This document shows positions 5,165 to 6,379 of a DNA stretch of 6,379 bases, in pieces. How positions within the stretch are numbered: the first letter of the stretch is position 1; every line of letters starts with the position of its first letter. The translations under genes were made by a program, and so were the position numbers. Source of the DNA: Chloracidobacterium sp. UBA7659 (GTDB lineage Bacteria; Acidobacteriota; Blastocatellia; Pyrinomonadales; Pyrinomonadaceae); NCBI GenBank assembly GCA_002483395.1, contig DLHV01000073.1:14984-21362 (forward strand), in the 5' to 3' direction. The notes beneath the pieces were generated by a model. The model searched no databases. It was not told the origin of the DNA and was given only the letters and a program-made list of their open reading frames with translations.

Positions 5165-6379
5165 TTAAGGAAGATTCAGTGGATTTCCGGCTGCGTCATA
5201 TCGTTTTCCAAATACGCCCCAGCTAAAACCATCTTGTCCGAAACTGCTCCATGTAACCACAAAGTTACCGCTGGAATCCATGGAGACGTACGGAGAGACC
5301 TGTTCACCGGTCGTATAAGTATTGGCTCGGAATTCGGTGCCCTGCGGCACGCCGGCCGACGAATATCGCTGGCCGTAAACGCCGGACCCGCTACCGTCCT
5401 GACCAACGCTGTGCCATACAATGACGAAATTTCCGGCCGGGTCAGTGCTGGCGGCTGGATATATCTGATTGGCCAGCGTGTAAGTATTGACTCGAAATTC
5501 ACCGCCCTGAGGATTTCCGGAGGCATCGTAACGTTGCGCGTATATACCTTCTCCAATTCCGTCCTGTCCGGTGCTGTCCCATACGACGGTGAAATCACCG
5601 TTTGGGGTCTCGACAACGTATGGCCACCATTGATCATTCGCTGTCGATGCATTAACACGGAACTCGGAGCCGATGGCAATGCCCAAAGCGTTGTAACGCT
5701 GTGCATAAACACCCAGGCCGCTTCCGTCCTGACCTATACTCTCCCAAACAATGACGAAATTTCCGACCGAATCCGCGGATATTCGCGGCCGTCCTTGATA
5801 ATCAAGTGTATAAGTATTTACTTGAAATTCTCCTCCCTGCGCTACTCCGGATGAGTCATAGCGTTGTGCGAATACGCCGCTATTGCTTCCGTCCTGAAGG
5901 TCACTGGTCCAAGCAATCACAAACGCTCCGTTAGACACCATGCCGATCCAGGGATTGAACTGACTGTTCGCCGTTGTTGTGTTGACGCGGAATTCGCCAC
6001 CCAGTGCAATGCCGGCTGAATTGTACCGGCGGCAAAAAATGCCGTAACCGTTGCCATCTCCGCCTTCGCTTTCCCAGGCGACTACGAAATTACCACCCGC
6101 ATCCATTGCGACGCGCGGTACAAATTGATTATTTGCAGTTGTCGTGTTGATCTGAAATTCACTGCCCTGTGGTGCGCCCGCTGCGTTGTAGCGCCGGCCG
6201 AATATGCCGCTGCCGCTACCATCTTGGCCATTGCTTTGCCAAACTACCACGAAATTTCCATTCGGATCTTCGGCTGTATGGGTAAGGAATTGATCGAACG
6301 CCAATGACGAGGAAATCTGAAATTCGCTGGTCGGAGTTGGTGTTGGTGTTGGAGTCGGAGTCGGAGCACCGCTTCCGAC
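5165..6379 (-). CDS. Secreted protein with seven 55-residue repeats, C-terminal 404 residues (5' end outside window)
   Basis: The frame is open from the right edge to the TAA at 5165-5167; a TTG at 6304 is only an internal Leu, because coding sequence clearly continues upstream. The visible part begins GSGA, then 12 alternating Pro/Thr residues, then seven tandem repeats of 55 residues; the last runs two residues longer and ends the protein. Each repeat has the pattern xEFxVNT, about 15 variable residues, GNFVVxWxSxGQDGSGxGVYxQRYDxxGxPQG. Such repeats are common in large secreted bacterial proteins. By length, the Trp/Gly-rich strand pattern and a copy number of exactly seven, I infer a seven-bladed beta-propeller-like fold. 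There is no C-terminal sorting signal, RTX nonapeptide run or membrane anchor in view. Repeat 2 has a lone Cys (FCRRY) where others have Gly or Ala. The function is unknown; binding or a surface structure is likely. Confidence 0.85.
   Translation of the reverse strand, partial: VGSGAPTPTPTPTPTPTSEFQISSSLAFDQFLTHTAEDPNGNFVVVWQSNGQDGSGSGIFGRRYNAAGAPQGSEFQINTTTANNQFVPRVAMDAGGNFVVAWESEGGDGNGYGIFCRRYNSAGIALGGEFRVNTTTANSQFNPWIGMVSNGAFVIAWTSDLQDGSNSGVFAQRYDSSGVAQGGEFQVNTYTLDYQGRPRISADSVGNFVIVWESIGQDGSGLGVYAQRYNALGIAIGSEFRVNASTANDQWWPYVVETPNGDFTVVWDSTGQDGIGEGIYAQRYDASGNPQGGEFRVNTYTLANQIYPAASTDPAGNFVIVWHSVGQDGSGSGVYGQRYSSAGVPQGTEFRANTYTTGEQVSPYVSMDSSGNFVVTWSSFGQDGFSWGVFGKRYDAAGNPLNLP
5168..6328 (-). 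repeat. Seven tandem 165-bp coding repeats
   Basis: The units run 6328-6164, 6163-5999, 5998-5834, 5833-5669, 5668-5504, 5503-5339 and 5338-5168. The first six are exactly 165 bp; the last is 171 bp before the stop. Protein conservation (GNFVV.W, GQDGSG, RYD..G, EFRVNT) is strong while third bases have diverged, so the array is old and held by selection rather than freshly duplicated. Confidence 0.92.
6329..6364 (-). repeat. Pro-Thr linker of 12 residues ahead of the seven-repeat domain
   Basis: Six Pro-Thr pairs separate whatever lies upstream, outside the window, from the repeat domain. The hexamer type is the same as in the long tract at 2216-2428, so two different secreted genes here share a linker style. 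Confidence 0.9.

Noticed and set aside
5234..5854. Plus-strand 206-codon frame with apparent repeats
   Set aside because: Its repetition is the mirror of the 165-bp coding repeats on the minus strand; no independent start signal or domain is seen.
6302..6304. TTG start for the seven-repeat protein
   Set aside because: The frame stays open upstream through SEFQIS and a Pro-Thr linker to the window edge, so the Leu is internal and the gene is 5'-truncated by the window.

Overview
The window suggests a Gram-negative-type soil bacterium of moderate GC. Acidobacteriota (Blastocatellia or Pyrinomonadaceae-like) is my best guess. That guess rests on the secreted proteins with long Thr-Pro linkers, the PKD/K319L-type and Ig-like modules, and the RTWPIKF segment of the leftmost protein, a style I associate with that group. 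No marker gene is present, so the assignment is inference.

Layout: four genes, all on the minus strand, so transcription runs from right to left. (1) Positions 6379-5165 hold the C-terminal part of a secreted protein: a short Thr-Pro linker followed by exactly seven 55-residue repeats, likely a beta-propeller-like domain. (2) Positions 5105-4131 hold a complete UbiA-superfamily membrane prenyltransferase, most like decaprenyl-phosphate phosphoribosyltransferase. (3) A 403-bp gap (4130-3728) contains a near-consensus sigma70-type promoter, four ATCGRCC motifs upstream of it, and a leader that could fold as a pseudoknot. (4) Positions 3727-1616 hold a 703-residue secreted modular protein: signal peptide, Ig-like domain, short TP linker, PKD-like domain, an uncharacterised domain with a DWAHWG motif, a 71-residue Pro/Thr tract, and a C-terminal beta-rich domain. 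(5) Positions 1556-1 hold the N-terminal 518 residues of another secreted multidomain protein, with a strong Shine-Dalgarno and no stop before the window edge.

The promoter upstream of gene 4 probably drives it together with the leftmost gene, which follows after 59 bp. The prenyltransferase follows the propeller gene, also after 59 bp, and may be co-transcribed with it. Three of the four products appear exported and built for extracellular or surface roles. The fourth makes, or modifies, a polyprenyl-phosphate-linked sugar donor for envelope glycans. A shared role in the cell envelope is plausible but unproven. No tRNA, rRNA, CRISPR array, insertion sequence or phage gene was seen.
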